A stretch of 64,000 bases of DNA from an uncultured Verrucomicrobiota bacterium (GCA_903922605.1 CAIXUG010000003.1:120658-184657); one strand, 5' to 3'. Positions 33,767 to 43,501 are shown, numbered from the stretch's first letter. Notes: generated by a model not told the origin, from the sequence alone. A program made the numbers and translations.

Positions 33767-35071
33767 CTACTCCCGCGTGATCGTGATCGTGTGATCCACG
33801 GGCACCATCGCCGCCGTGATCGCGGCGGCGAGCGAGGCGCGTTCGGCTTCGGTGCGTTGCACGGTGGCTTCCATGTCGGTGCGGCCGGCTTCGCCGTGGA
33901 ACTGCTCCTTGATCTGCTTCGTCTCGTAGGCCTGCTTGGCCGCGACGGCGGAGTCCGCCGCGTGGAAGGCCGCATCGAACGGGGTGACGGTGAAGTCCTG
34001 GGCGAGGTTCACGCCGTCGCGGAGTTCCGCGCCGGTGTAGCGGCGCGTAATGTCCCCCCATTTCACCTCGTAACGCGCCGAACTGAGGGCGTCCTTCACC
34101 ACCAGCAGGAAGCGGTTCAACTCCTCCTCGAACGGAACCCACTGGAACGCCGAGCGGATATTGTTGTCGTCCGCCGGATCGGCGGAGGGCGCCACGAAGG
34201 GATAGCGCGTGCTATGCAAGGTCACGGTACCCGGTCCGCTGGTGGTGACCGTGTGCCCGGTGGTGGCCGTGGCCTTCCCTGAATCGAGCGAGACCGTGAT
34301 GGTGCCGATCTGGCCGTACACGCCGAGCGCGTGGAGGAAGGCCCAGGCCATCATCGTCTGTCCCGCGAGGCCGGGATGAACGCCGTCCTTGCCGGGCACG
34401 GCGTAGTTGGTGCCGTAGTAGGAGCGGGCGCGGAATTCCTGCATCAGCATCGGCCGGAAGACGTCCGCAAAACCGGCGGTCTTCTCGGTGGCGGCGAGCT
34501 GGAGGTCAATGTTGCGGAGCTCCGCGAGATTCAGGTTGAGGTCGAGCACGGTGCCCTTGGCCGACTTCACCCATGAGGGCATCTTGCCCACCGGTCCGGC
34601 GGTGCCGAGCACGACCCGCACGCCGTGCGCCTGGAAGGAGCGGACCACGTCGTCCATGTTAGCGCGGTAGGCGTCACCGATTTCCTGCGTGTAGGGCACG
34701 TAGCGGTGGTCGTTCATGCCGTAGCAGGTGGTCGCGATGGTCGGGTTGAAGCGCAGCACGTCATTGGTCATGCGGTGCAGGAAGCCGCCGGCCTGCTCGC
34801 CGCTCCAGCCGTACTGGCGCACCGTCACATTCAGCTCGGGGACGCACACGGTGAGGTAGGTTTCCATGATCCGCGAATACAGCTTCTGCTCGGTGATCGA
34901 GTCGCCGCAGATCGCGAGGCGGTCGCCCGTCCTGAGCAGCGTCGGCTTGGGCCGGGCCGGGGCGGGCGGCAGTTTGAACTGCGCCAGATAACGGTCGGTG
35001 GAGGTTTCGGCCTGGGCGGTGTGGACCACGACGGCGGTCGTGGCGGCGAGGAGCAGGGCGGTGAAGCGCAT
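33767..35071 (-). CDS. Secreted SGNH/GDSL hydrolase
   Basis: A 434-residue exported esterase-like protein. Signal peptide to about residue 21 (ALLLAATTAVVVHTAQA). Block I is RLAICGDSITEQ with catalytic Ser58; block V is GKDGVHPG with Asp229 and His232; GMNDHRY corresponds to block III (GxND). The C-terminal ~180 residues form a separate beta-rich region rich in Thr and Ala. Likely acts on acetylated polysaccharide outside the cytoplasm; substrate unknown. Confidence 0.85.
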   Translation of the reverse strand: MRFTALLLAATTAVVVHTAQAETSTDRYLAQFKLPPAPARPKPTLLRTGDRLAICGDSITEQKLYSRIMETYLTVCVPELNVTVRQYGWSGEQAGGFLHRMTNDVLRFNPTIATTCYGMNDHRYVPYTQEIGDAYRANMDDVVRSFQAHGVRVVLGTAGPVGKMPSWVKSAKGTVLDLNLNLAELRNIDLQLAATEKTAGFADVFRPMLMQEFRARSYYGTNYAVPGKDGVHPGLAGQTMMAWAFLHALGVYGQIGTITVSLDSGKATATTGHTVTTSGPGTVTLHSTRYPFVAPSADPADDNNIRSAFQWVPFEEELNRFLLVVKDALSSARYEVKWGDITRRYTGAELRDGVNLAQDFTVTPFDAAFHAADSAVAAKQAYETKQIKEQFHGEAGRTDMEATVQRTEAERASLAAAITAAMVPVDHTITITRE

Positions 35072-35121
35072 GGTGAGCCCCGGAATGGGAAATCAGCGTC
35101 GGACAAAACCCAAGCGCCAAC

Positions 35122-35150
35122 TTCCGTCCGCCGCTTCGGCCGGTTAACCT
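35122..35150 (+). promoter_or_regulatory. Predicted leaderless promoter of the WecG/TagA gene
   Basis: TTCCGT (35122-35127), 17-base spacer, TAACCT (35145-35150), 6 bases to the GTG at 35157. Confidence 0.45.
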
Positions 35151-35156
35151 CCCGCC

Positions 35157-35942
35157 GTGCCTGAGTTCAATTCACCGCCCCGGGTCAATGTGCTCGGTGT
35201 GGGCATATCGGTGCTGAACCTCGATTCCGCCGTGGTTGCACTACGCGACGCGCTGGCTGCCGGCCGGCGCGGCTATGTCACCGTGACCGGTGTTCACGGC
35301 GTGATGGAATCGCAGGAGGACGAGGCGCTGCGGCAGATCCACAACGCCTCGCTGCTCACCACGCCCGACGGCATGCCCATGGTCTGGCTGAGCCGCCTCG
35401 CCGGCCACAAGTCGGCGGGCCGGGTGTACGGCCCCGACCTCATGGAGTCGGTCTTTGCTTGGACGCAGCAGAGCGGGCACACCCATTTCTTCTACGGCGG
35501 CAACCCCGGCGTGGCTGAGGAGCTGAAGGCCAAGCTGGAGCAACGGTACCCCGGCATCCGCATCGTCGGCACCTTCACCCCGCCATTCCGTCCACTGAAT
35601 CCCGATGAACTGGCCGCGCTGGCGAAGCAGGTACGGGAAGCCCAGCCGGATTTCTTCTGGGTCGGGCTGAGCACCCCGAAGCAGGAGCGCTTCATGGCCG
35701 AGCACATGGCGAAGCTCGACGCCAAAATCATGATCGGCGTTGGTGCGGCCTTCGATTTTCACGCCGGTCGGGTTCGCCAGGCACCACGCTGGATTCAGCG
35801 GAGCGGCTTTGAGTGGCTGTACCGGCTGTGTTCCGAACCGCGCCGGCTGTGGCGGCGCTATTTCCGGAACAACCCCCGCTTCGTCTGGCGGGTCTTCGGC
35901 CAGCACACCGGTCTCCGCCGGGTGCCCGACTACCAAAAATAG
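35157..35942 (+). CDS. WecG/TagA/CpsF family (GT26) glycosyltransferase
   Basis: A 261-residue transferase. Family motifs: VLGVGISVLNLDSAV, TPDGMPMVWLSRLAG, GRVYGPDLMESVF, FYGGNPGVAEELKAKL, WVGLSTPKQERFMAEH and IGVGAAFDFHAGRVRQAP. In known pathways it adds the second sugar (N-acetylmannosaminuronate or N-acetylmannosamine) to a WecA-type lipid intermediate, so it fits with the WecA-like gene ~4 kb upstream. Start GTG. Followed by a perfect 25-base hairpin. Confidence 0.9.
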   Translation: MPEFNSPPRVNVLGVGISVLNLDSAVVALRDALAAGRRGYVTVTGVHGVMESQEDEALRQIHNASLLTTPDGMPMVWLSRLAGHKSAGRVYGPDLMESVFAWTQQSGHTHFFYGGNPGVAEELKAKLEQRYPGIRIVGTFTPPFRPLNPDELAALAKQVREAQPDFFWVGLSTPKQERFMAEHMAKLDAKIMIGVGAAFDFHAGRVRQAPRWIQRSGFEWLYRLCSEPRRLWRRYFRNNPRFVWRVFGQHTGLRRVPDYQK

Positions 35943-35960
35943 GGCAAGGGAGCGCCTTTT

Positions 35961-36029
35961 CGTAGCAGCCGACGTGAGGAGGCTCTGACTTGGGGCGAAA
36001 AATGGAGCCTCCTCACGTCGGCTGCTACG
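35961..36029. repeat. Perfect 25-base inverted repeat with 19-base loop
   Basis: Arms 35961-35985 and 36005-36029 are fully complementary (CGTAGCAGCCGACG... on the left). Begins 18 bases after the WecG/TagA stop. No T-run follows, so it is not a standard terminator; more likely a dispersed palindromic element. Confidence 0.9.
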
Positions 36030-36258
36030 CGCGGAAGGGCAGTTCGTTCACCTTCAGACTGATTTCCACAGAACAAGTGTGAGTCTGCATCATGAGCAAA
36101 CCGGGCCGCCATTTCATGCGTAAGTGCGAAAGGCACATCCGGTTGCTTATCGGCAGGTTGAGTGACTCCGAGCCAGTCAATGAGGCTGAAATCAGGACAA
36201 GCTGATGATTCGCATTTAAAAACCTGATTCAAAGGCTGGAGCTATGTTCTTCGTCGGC
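36030..36258. other. Intergenic stretch with no recognised feature
   Basis: The part of the 350-base gap between the WecG/TagA gene and the giant exoprotein that lies outside the hairpin and the promoter. I see no credible gene, RNA or repeat here; an antisense open frame across it includes the hairpin and is not believable. Confidence 0.5.
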
Positions 36259-36286
36259 TTGTTTCCGGCATGACTCTGGCTAGCTT
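36259..36286 (+). promoter_or_regulatory. Predicted leaderless promoter of the giant subtilase gene
   Basis: TTGTTT (36259-36264), 16-base spacer, TAGCTT (36281-36286), 6 bases to the GTG at 36293. Confidence 0.45.
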
Positions 36287-36292
36287 TCGGGT

Positions 36293-39200
36293 GTGTTCCG
36301 TTTCTTTCGCATGGTCCTTTTGGGACTTTGTTGCCTGGTCGGGGTTTCCGCCCAGGAAGCCAAGTCCATCCGGCTGCGCAATGGGATCATCACCACTCCC
36401 GAGCCGTCGCGGGTGGCGAAAGCGGCAGTCTTAAATCCTAACGAGCCAGGCACTTCGGGACTGTTTCTGCTGCAGTTTACGAACCACCTCCGGCCGGAAT
36501 GGCGGGATGAATTGGCCCGTCAGGGGGTGGAACTGCTCCATTTCGTGCCCGACGACGCCTTTGTGGTCCATTTGGAGGGGGCGAAGCTCTCGTCGGTGCG
36601 GGCGTTGGGCTACGTGCGCTGGAGTGGGCCCTTGGACCCCCAGATGAAGCTGCACCCGCGATTGATCGCGGCGCTGGCGACCAATTTGACGACCAATCTG
36701 CCGGTCAAGCTGCTGCTGCGCCCGAACGCGACCCCGGCCGAGCTCGTCTCGGTGCTGCGCACCCTGCGGGGGCCGGTCAGCCAGCACACGCTGAGCAGCG
36801 GCATCTTCGTGACCGGCAGGGCGGATGCGCGCCGGCTGTCCGCCTTGGCGAAATCCGAGGCGGTGATCTGGATTGAGCGGACCGCGCGCATGAAGCTGGT
36901 GGATGAAGTCGCCGCCAAGATTGTCGGCGGTGACGACGGCCAGGTGGGGACTTTCAACGAGGTGCAGCAGCTCGGCTTTGACGGGCGCGGCGTCGTGGTG
37001 GCGGTAGCGGATTCCGGCCTCGATTCCGGCGACATCAACAACCTGCATCCGGACATCGCGGGGCGGGTGGATGCCATGACCGCTTATGGCGGCCTGGCCG
37101 ATGCGCGGGATGAACACAGTCACGGCACGCATGTCGCCGGCATCGTGGCCGGCAACGCCGCCTCGGGTGAGGTGGATGACAATGGTCAGTTCTGGGGCCT
37201 GGGCGTCGCTCCCAAGGCGCATCTGGTGATTGAACGCATTTTCGACGGGGCCGGAGATTATTACGCGCCGCCGAGCTATGCCGCCTTGACCCAGTATGCC
37301 GTGCGCAACGGTGCCTACATCGGCTCCAACTCGTGGGGTGACGATGTGGCGGGCGAATACAACCTGGACGCGGCCGAGTTTGACGCGCTGGTGCGCGACG
37401 CCGATCCCGATGTGCCGGGCGAGCAGCCCTATGTGCTGGAGTTCAGCGCGGGCAACGCCGGTCCGGGCCCGCAGACGATGGACAGCCCGGCGGTGGCCAA
37501 GAATGTCATCTCCACGGGTGCCACCGACAACAACCGCTTCGGTTTCGGCATCTACGACGAGGGCCAGGAAGTGATGGCCGATTTCTCCAGCCGCGGTCCG
37601 GCCGAGGATGGCCGGATCAAGCCGGACATCACCGCGCCGGGCACGTGGATTTCCTCGCTCCGCTCGGTCTATGCCAACGACGACAACGCCTGGTCGCCGA
37701 TCGACGATCTGTATATGTATCAGGGCGGCACCTCCCAAGCCGGACCGCACGCCAGCGGCGCCTGCGCGGTGGTCGTCCAGTGGTACCGCGCGATGCACGC
37801 CGGCGCGACGCCCTCGCCCGCGCTGGTGAAGGCCATGCTGATCAATTCGGCGGATGACATGGGCACCGCCCTCATTCCCGATCCGACCGATGACGGTTCC
37901 GGCGACCCGGGCAGCGGCACGGTGGTGGGTGACACCGGTCCGGTGCCCAACAACGACGAGGGCTGGGGGCGGATCGACTTGGAAAACCTGATCGCCGGGA
38001 CGCGCCGGTATCAGTTTGTCGAGCAGGGGACGGGACTCTCCACGGATCAGACCTACGAGCAGCATGTGGTGGTCGGGCCGGACGCCCAGTTGAAAGTGAC
38101 CCTCGTCTATACGGATGTACCGGGCCTGCCGGCGGCGATTCCCGCCCTGGTGAACGATCTGGATCTGGAAGTCGTCGCCCCCGACGGACGAGTCTTTCTG
38201 GGCAATGCCTTTGCCGACGGCGAATCCACCGCTGGCACGCCGGAAGGCGACCGCATCAACAACGTGGAGGCGGTTCACCTGGGTGTGCCGGCGGCCGGTG
38301 ATTACGTGGTGCGCGTGCGCGCCAAGAATGTGGTGCAGGATGTGCATCACCAGACTCAGGGCGCGCCGCAGCAGGACTTTGTGCTGGTGATCTCGGGCGA
38401 GTTGCCGCTTCCCGGCGAAGGCGTTGTTTCGTGGGATCGCGGGGCCTTCCAGTCGCCGGCCACGGCGGTGATCCGGCTGGTGGATGCCCAGCTGGCCGCG
38501 CAGCCGACGGCGACCGTGACGGTCAGCAGCACGGCGGAACCGGCCGGATTTGACGTCGCGCTGGACCGGGTCGGAGCCAACGGCAGCTTCACCGGTTCCG
38601 TTCCGCTCATCACCGGCACGGCGGTGGCGGGGGATGGCCAACTGAGCGCCAACGACGGCGACACAATTACCGTGGTTTATCATGATGCCGCTCCGGCGGG
38701 TGATCGGGTGGCCACTGCTGGGGTGGACAATCTGCCGCCGGTGATTTCCGACGTCGCGACCGACACTGGCTTTGGTCACGGCACCGTGAACTGGGTGACG
38801 AGCGAGCCGGCCACCTCGCTGGTGGTCTATGGCACAACGAACGCGGTGACCAATGTGGTCAGTGCCGCTGGCCTGGTCACGGATCACTCCCTGGGCTTGG
38901 GATCGCTGACGCCGGACGAGACGTATTTTTATTATGTCGTGGGTGCCGACGCCGCCGGCAACACCACCACCAACAACAACGGCGGCTTCTACTTCCGCTT
39001 TGTCGCCCCCCAACCGGCCGCGGCGTTGCTCGTCTATTCCGAAGAGAGCTTTCTGTCGGACAGCTATCCCGGGATCGACACCTGGACCGGAACGCTCGAT
39101 GCCCTTTCGCTGAACTACGAGGTCTGGAACGTCAGCGAGATGGGGACGGTGCCCAGTGTGGACGATCTGAAGCGCTACCGACTGGTGCTCTGGCGTCCGG

Positions 39201-41551
39201 AAGAGCTGGGGCCGCCACCGGCCGGTTTGACCGACGCACTGGGCACCTACGTGCAGTCGGGGGGCTCGCTCTTTGTCAGCTCCTTCGACCTGCTCAGCCG
39301 GCTTACCGAAGGTGGCACCACCAATTTTATCAGCGATGTGCTCCATGTGGCTTCGTTCCAGGCGGACACCGGGGCCAACTCGCTGACCGCCGTGCCGGGC
39401 GAACCGGTGGGCGGCGGCATCGCGCTGGACCTGGATTACAGCAATTTCCCCGACCTGCTGGGCGTCATCAACTGGCCCGACGGGCCGGACTCATTGGTGG
39501 CCGACGCCAATGCGGCGCCGACCTTCCTGCAGGAAAGCGGACTGGTTGTCGGTGTGCGCTATCCGAAGACCGGCCAGGACGCCGTCGGCCGCGTGGTCTT
39601 CAATTCCTATGCTTTTGAGGCGGTGCCGGATGCGGGAGATGCGCCCAACAACCGAGCGACGCTGTTGGCGGATGCCATCCGTTTTCTGGCGCCGGAACTG
39701 GTCGATGGTTCCAGCCTGGCCTTTGACCGCTCGGCCTACACGGTGCCCGCTTCGGTGATTGTGGAGGTGACGGATGCCAAGCGCGCCGGCCTGGGCCAGG
39801 TGACGGTGAATCTGGGCTCGACCGCGACGGCGGCGACCCAGCCACTCAGCCTGTTTGAAACCACTCAGAAAGGCCTGTTCCGCGGCCAGTTCATCGTGGT
39901 CACCAATGCTCCGGCGACGCCGGGAGCGCCCCCTCCTCCAGGAGCACCCGGACTTCCGGGGCCGCCCCGCCTGCCCGCCAGCAACGGTGATACCCTGTCG
40001 GCCACCTATACGGATTCGGGTGGCACCGAGACCACCACGCAGGCCTCAGTGGATACGGTGGCCGCGACCATTGCCGACGTGGCCGCGGAACCTTCCTACA
40101 ATGAGGCCGTGATCACCTGGAGCACCGACAAATCAACCGACGCGCTCGTGCGTTACGGCGAGTCTCCCGGCGATGATTCCTTCCTCACCCGGAGCGCCTA
40201 CGTGGCCGAGCTCGCCACCGACCATTCCGTGCAGCTCGACGGGCTGCTGCCGGACAAGCAGTACTATTTCCAGGTTGTGAGCCGCGATGCCGCCGGCAAC
40301 GTGACGACGGACAACAACCAGGGCCACCTATACACTTTCCGGACGCTCAAACCGCTCTCCCCGCCCTGGACTGACCAGCTTGAAGGCGGTGTCGCGGGTT
40401 GGGTCGTGTACGACAACAGCTCGACCGACGGATTTTCCAATGTCGGCGATGGAGGGGATTCGGGGGGCGATGTCAGCGGCAGCGTCTGGCAGTTCGGCGT
40501 GCCGGCGGCGGCCCTGGGCATCGATGCCCACAGCCCAACCAACTGCTGGGCCACCAACCTCAACGGCGATTCGGTGGATTTTTCCGACACCGACCTGATC
40601 TCACCTGCGATCACCCTCATCGGCGGCAATCAGGCCACGCTGCGTTTCTGGCAGAACTATGATTTTTCAGGGAACACGACCGGGGGCACGGATGACGGCT
40701 TTGGCGATATCCTCACCGAGGCCGGACAGGTCGCCATCACGACCGACAACGGGGGCACTTGGAATGACCTTTACACCGTGCCGGCTGACGCTTCCGACGG
40801 CTGGGAGGAGGTCGAGGTGGATCTTTCCCACTATGTCGGGCACGTCGTGCGCCTGCGCTTCAATTACCAGCTCTTCAGCTTCGATGCGGTGACACGCCAG
40901 GGCTGGCTGCTGGATGACTTCAGCGTGACCCTGCACACCGTGGCCAGCACGGTGCTGGTGGTTTCCAACAACCTTGCGGAAGCCTCCTTCACGCTCGCCG
41001 GCCCGACGAACTCCGTCATTGCCGGCGGCGGCCTGGTTTTCCGCACCAACGCGCCCGCCGGACCGTACGTCATCACCTGGCAGCCGGTGCCCTATTACGT
41101 GACGCCGCCGGCCCAGACGAACACGCTGGGTGACTCCACGAATGACTTGGTCTTCACCGGCGTCTACACGTTCCCCGATGCGAATCACAACGGCATCAGC
41201 GACCTGTGGGAGCAGCAGTTTTTCGGAGGTGTCAATGCGGGTTACACGGGCCTGGGTGACACGGATGGCGACGGGGCGAGCGACTTTGCCGAATGGCTGG
41301 CGGGGACCGATCCCGGTAGCGCTGCGAGTGTGCTGAAGCTGTCCCTGCCGGAAGTGCTGCCCAATGGCACGGTTCATTTTACTTGGCCGACCGTAGCGGG
41401 GCGCAGTTACCGGCTCGAAGTGAGCACCAACCTGACTTCCTGGCAGCCGGTCACCGACCCGACCCAGAGTGATGGCACGCCGCTGGAAGCCACGCTGCCG
41501 GCGCTCGACCCGCTGCTGCCCTATTTCTTCCGGGTGACGGTCAGTCCCTGA
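36293..41551 (+). CDS. Giant secreted S8 (subtilisin) family multidomain protease with C-terminal module
   Basis: A 1752-residue exoprotein. Signal peptide (MVLLGLCCLVGVSA) to residue ~20; fervidolysin-like N-terminal prodomain (~50-200); catalytic triad Asp240 (VVVAVADSGLDSG), His277 (HSHGTHVAGIVAGN) and Ser481 (GGTSQAGPHASG). After the peptidase comes a beta domain, then a two-part unit (strand-rich module plus fibronectin-III-like domain) that appears twice, at ~705-905 and ~1140-1350. A jelly-roll-like domain follows (~1355-1560), then Asp-rich calcium-type repeats (DTDGDGASDFAEWLAGTDP) and the shared C-terminal module ending YFFRVTVSP. Start GTG at 36293 or ATG at 36311. Probably a large extracellular protease attached to or released from the cell. 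Confidence 0.88.
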   Translation: MFRFFRMVLLGLCCLVGVSAQEAKSIRLRNGIITTPEPSRVAKAAVLNPNEPGTSGLFLLQFTNHLRPEWRDELARQGVELLHFVPDDAFVVHLEGAKLSSVRALGYVRWSGPLDPQMKLHPRLIAALATNLTTNLPVKLLLRPNATPAELVSVLRTLRGPVSQHTLSSGIFVTGRADARRLSALAKSEAVIWIERTARMKLVDEVAAKIVGGDDGQVGTFNEVQQLGFDGRGVVVAVADSGLDSGDINNLHPDIAGRVDAMTAYGGLADARDEHSHGTHVAGIVAGNAASGEVDDNGQFWGLGVAPKAHLVIERIFDGAGDYYAPPSYAALTQYAVRNGAYIGSNSWGDDVAGEYNLDAAEFDALVRDADPDVPGEQPYVLEFSAGNAGPGPQTMDSPAVAKNVISTGATDNNRFGFGIYDEGQEVMADFSSRGPAEDGRIKPDITAPGTWISSLRSVYANDDNAWSPIDDLYMYQGGTSQAGPHASGACAVVVQWYRAMHAGATPSPALVKAMLINSADDMGTALIPDPTDDGSGDPGSGTVVGDTGPVPNNDEGWGRIDLENLIAGTRRYQFVEQGTGLSTDQTYEQHVVVGPDAQLKVTLVYTDVPGLPAAIPALVNDLDLEVVAPDGRVFLGNAFADGESTAGTPEGDRINNVEAVHLGVPAAGDYVVRVRAKNVVQDVHHQTQGAPQQDFVLVISGELPLPGEGVVSWDRGAFQSPATAVIRLVDAQLAAQPTATVTVSSTAEPAGFDVALDRVGANGSFTGSVPLITGTAVAGDGQLSANDGDTITVVYHDAAPAGDRVATAGVDNLPPVISDVATDTGFGHGTVNWVTSEPATSLVVYGTTNAVTNVVSAAGLVTDHSLGLGSLTPDETYFYYVVGADAAGNTTTNNNGGFYFRFVAPQPAAALLVYSEESFLSDSYPGIDTWTGTLDALSLNYEVWNVSEMGTVPSVDDLKRYRLVLWRPEELGPPPAGLTDALGTYVQSGGSLFVSSFDLLSRLTEGGTTNFISDVLHVASFQADTGANSLTAVPGEPVGGGIALDLDYSNFPDLLGVINWPDGPDSLVADANAAPTFLQESGLVVGVRYPKTGQDAVGRVVFNSYAFEAVPDAGDAPNNRATLLADAIRFLAPELVDGSSLAFDRSAYTVPASVIVEVTDAKRAGLGQVTVNLGSTATAATQPLSLFETTQKGLFRGQFIVVTNAPATPGAPPPPGAPGLPGPPRLPASNGDTLSATYTDSGGTETTTQASVDTVAATIADVAAEPSYNEAVITWSTDKSTDALVRYGESPGDDSFLTRSAYVAELATDHSVQLDGLLPDKQYYFQVVSRDAAGNVTTDNNQGHLYTFRTLKPLSPPWTDQLEGGVAGWVVYDNSSTDGFSNVGDGGDSGGDVSGSVWQFGVPAAALGIDAHSPTNCWATNLNGDSVDFSDTDLISPAITLIGGNQATLRFWQNYDFSGNTTGGTDDGFGDILTEAGQVAITTDNGGTWNDLYTVPADASDGWEEVEVDLSHYVGHVVRLRFNYQLFSFDAVTRQGWLLDDFSVTLHTVASTVLVVSNNLAEASFTLAGPTNSVIAGGGLVFRTNAPAGPYVITWQPVPYYVTPPAQTNTLGDSTNDLVFTGVYTFPDANHNGISDLWEQQFFGGVNAGYTGLGDTDGDGASDFAEWLAGTDPGSAASVLKLSLPEVLPNGTVHFTWPTVAGRSYRLEVSTNLTSWQPVTDPTQSDGTPLEATLPALDPLLPYFFRVTVSP

Positions 41552-41566
41552 TTGGTCAGGGGTTTT
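41546..41566 (+). terminator. Terminator-like hairpin between convergent genes
   Basis: Stem CCCTGA / TCAGGG (41546-41551 and 41556-41561), loop TTGG, then G and TTTT. The stop codons of both convergent genes lie in the stem arms. Short, so moderate confidence. Confidence 0.5.
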
Positions 41567-43466
41567 CCGCCAGCCACACCCGGATCGCGCCGGCCTGGGA
41601 ATTCTGCGGGTCCAGCACCAGCACGCGTTCGTAATGCGGGCGCGCCTTTTCCGGCTCGCCCATGGAGCGCGCGTAAAGGCCGCCCAGCGCGAGGTGAGCA
41701 CTGGCGTCCGCCGGTTCCGCCGCCACCACCCGTTCCAGCTGCTCGGCCGCATCCGCCGGATAATTTCCGCGTTGCAGGGCCGAGGCGAACAGGCGCAGCG
41801 CCGTGGTGGAGCGGGGGTTCAGGCGGGTGGCGCATTCACCGGCAAGCAGGGCCCGGGACACATCGCCCGCATCCAGCGCGGCCAGGCCCATATTGTAGTG
41901 GGCGGAGAAATAGCTCGGATCCAGCTCCACCGCGCGTTGGTACAGGGCGATGGCATTGGACAAATCGCGACGGTCGTGGGCGGCCACGGCGGCGGCGAAC
42001 TGAACGTCGGCTTCGGCGCGGTTGCCAGGGGACAGATCAGCCGGCGACCGGCTCGCATAGCGGGCCACGGCGGGTTTCACCGGTTTCGGCTTGGGTGTCG
42101 GAACGGGTACCGTCGGCTGTGGGGCTGGGGAACTGTCCGGCAGGGGCAACGTGGCCAGGGCGGCTCCGGCGCGTGGGGGCGGAGGCGAACCGTCGCGGAA
42201 CCAGTTTACCGGGTTCGCCCGTTGCCAGATGGTCTTGTGCTTCGCCGGTTCCGGACGGGCGGCGCGGATTGGCTCGTTCGCGACCACGGGCTCCCCGGCG
42301 GCAGATGTGACGGCGGCTGCGGCTGCATCGGCAGGCGTGGTCGTCGGTGGAGTCGTTGTCGCTGGCGACGTGGCCGCAACCGACGTGGGCGCCGTAACAT
42401 CCCGGGCGGCGCGCAGGGTTGGGCCGTCGTTCACCCGCACGACTTCCGTGGCTGGTGCCGGGGTCGCTTCATCCGCAGCCGATTTGGACGTCTCCGGTTT
42501 GGTGGTCGTCGTGGGTTTGGGGGCGGCAGGATTGGCCGGTGCGGGATCGCTGTGCTTGGGGGGTGCTGGGTGCGTATCAGCGACCCCCTTCGTCGCAGGC
42601 GGCACCACTTTGCCGGGGGCGGTGGTGTTGGTGGCCGGGGCCTTGGCCATGGTGGCCGGCGGCGAATTCGTGACCGGCCGGGCGGCAGCCACGGTGTTGG
42701 TCAGCGACGCGGCGGCGGTGCCGTTCACCTGGCCATCCAGCTGCCGGATCAGGTTGCGAATCTCCTCCGCGTTGGCGGCGTTCGGCGCCACCGTCAGATA
42801 GTCGCGGTACAGCGGCAGCGCCGCGCGCCGGTCGCCGGCCTGCTGGGTGGCGACCGCGAGATTCAGGCGGGCGGCCGGGTTGCGCTGGTCCAGCCGGATG
42901 GCGTAGGCGAAATCCTGGCGGGCGGCGGGCCAGCGCCGTTTACCGGCGTAAACCAGCCCGAGGCTGTTCCACACGTCGGCGTTGTTCGGGGCCAGCTTGG
43001 CGGCGAAGGAGAGGCTGTGTTCCGCGTCGTCGAGCTTGCGGAGCCGGAGCTGGGCATCGCCGAGCAGCGCCCAGGCCGCGGCGTGGTTGCGGTTGGCGTC
43101 GGGCGCCAGAAAGGTGCGCAGCGAACGCTCGGCCTCGGTCCAGTTGCCCTGCTCGGAATGGAGCGCGCCGAGATTGTAGTGGACGTCGAAGTAGTTGCGG
43201 TCCGCGCGCAGGGCGCGCAGGTAGGCCTTCAGCGCTTCGCCCGGCCGGTTGGCGTCGTGGTAGGCGAGGCCAAGGAAATTCCACGCCCGCGGATCGTCGG
43301 GCAGATCTGTCGCGGCGCGTTCGAGCAGGGGCACGGCCTCGGCGACCTTGCCGGCGCGCAGCAGCTCGTCGCCACGGCGCAGGGCATCCGGCCCGTGCGG
43401 CTGGCAGCCGGCGGCCAGCACGAGGACCGCCAGCGCGAGGGCGCGCACGGAAACGAATCGCAACAT
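41556..43466 (-). CDS. TPR-repeat lipoprotein
   Basis: A 636-residue protein. Lipoprotein signal LALAVLVLAAGC with Cys21. N-terminal TPR array (~24-240; e.g. AWNFLGLAYHDANRPGEALKAYLRAL, VWNSLGLVYAGKRRWPAARQDFAYAI), a long Pro/Ala/Thr linker (~250-470), and a second TPR set at the C-terminus (~485-636; SNAIALYQRAVELDPSYFSAHYNMG). Scaffold for protein assembly at the membrane; partner unknown. TTGACG-N17-TAACAC lies just upstream. Confidence 0.85.
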   Translation of the reverse strand: MLRFVSVRALALAVLVLAAGCQPHGPDALRRGDELLRAGKVAEAVPLLERAATDLPDDPRAWNFLGLAYHDANRPGEALKAYLRALRADRNYFDVHYNLGALHSEQGNWTEAERSLRTFLAPDANRNHAAAWALLGDAQLRLRKLDDAEHSLSFAAKLAPNNADVWNSLGLVYAGKRRWPAARQDFAYAIRLDQRNPAARLNLAVATQQAGDRRAALPLYRDYLTVAPNAANAEEIRNLIRQLDGQVNGTAAASLTNTVAAARPVTNSPPATMAKAPATNTTAPGKVVPPATKGVADTHPAPPKHSDPAPANPAAPKPTTTTKPETSKSAADEATPAPATEVVRVNDGPTLRAARDVTAPTSVAATSPATTTPPTTTPADAAAAAVTSAAGEPVVANEPIRAARPEPAKHKTIWQRANPVNWFRDGSPPPPRAGAALATLPLPDSSPAPQPTVPVPTPKPKPVKPAVARYASRSPADLSPGNRAEADVQFAAAVAAHDRRDLSNAIALYQRAVELDPSYFSAHYNMGLAALDAGDVSRALLAGECATRLNPRSTTALRLFASALQRGNYPADAAEQLERVVAAEPADASAHLALGGLYARSMGEPEKARPHYERVLVLDPQNSQAGAIRVWLAENP

Positions 43467-43472
43467 GGGCGG

Positions 43473-43501
43473 GTGTTAAACGCGGGGCGGTGACACGTCA
43501 A
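43473..43501 (-). promoter_or_regulatory. Predicted leaderless promoter of the TPR lipoprotein gene
   Basis: Minus strand TTGACG (43501-43496), 17-base spacer, TAACAC (43478-43473), 6 bases to the ATG. The -35 box overlaps the stop of the upstream kinase gene. Confidence 0.55.

Noticed and set aside
35930..36232. 100-residue minus-strand protein after the WecG gene
   Set aside because: Runs through the perfect hairpin and has no signal, motif or ribosome-binding site.
36431..39346. 971-residue open frame on the minus strand opposite the subtilase
   Set aside because: No domain or signal; explained by codon bias of the real gene.
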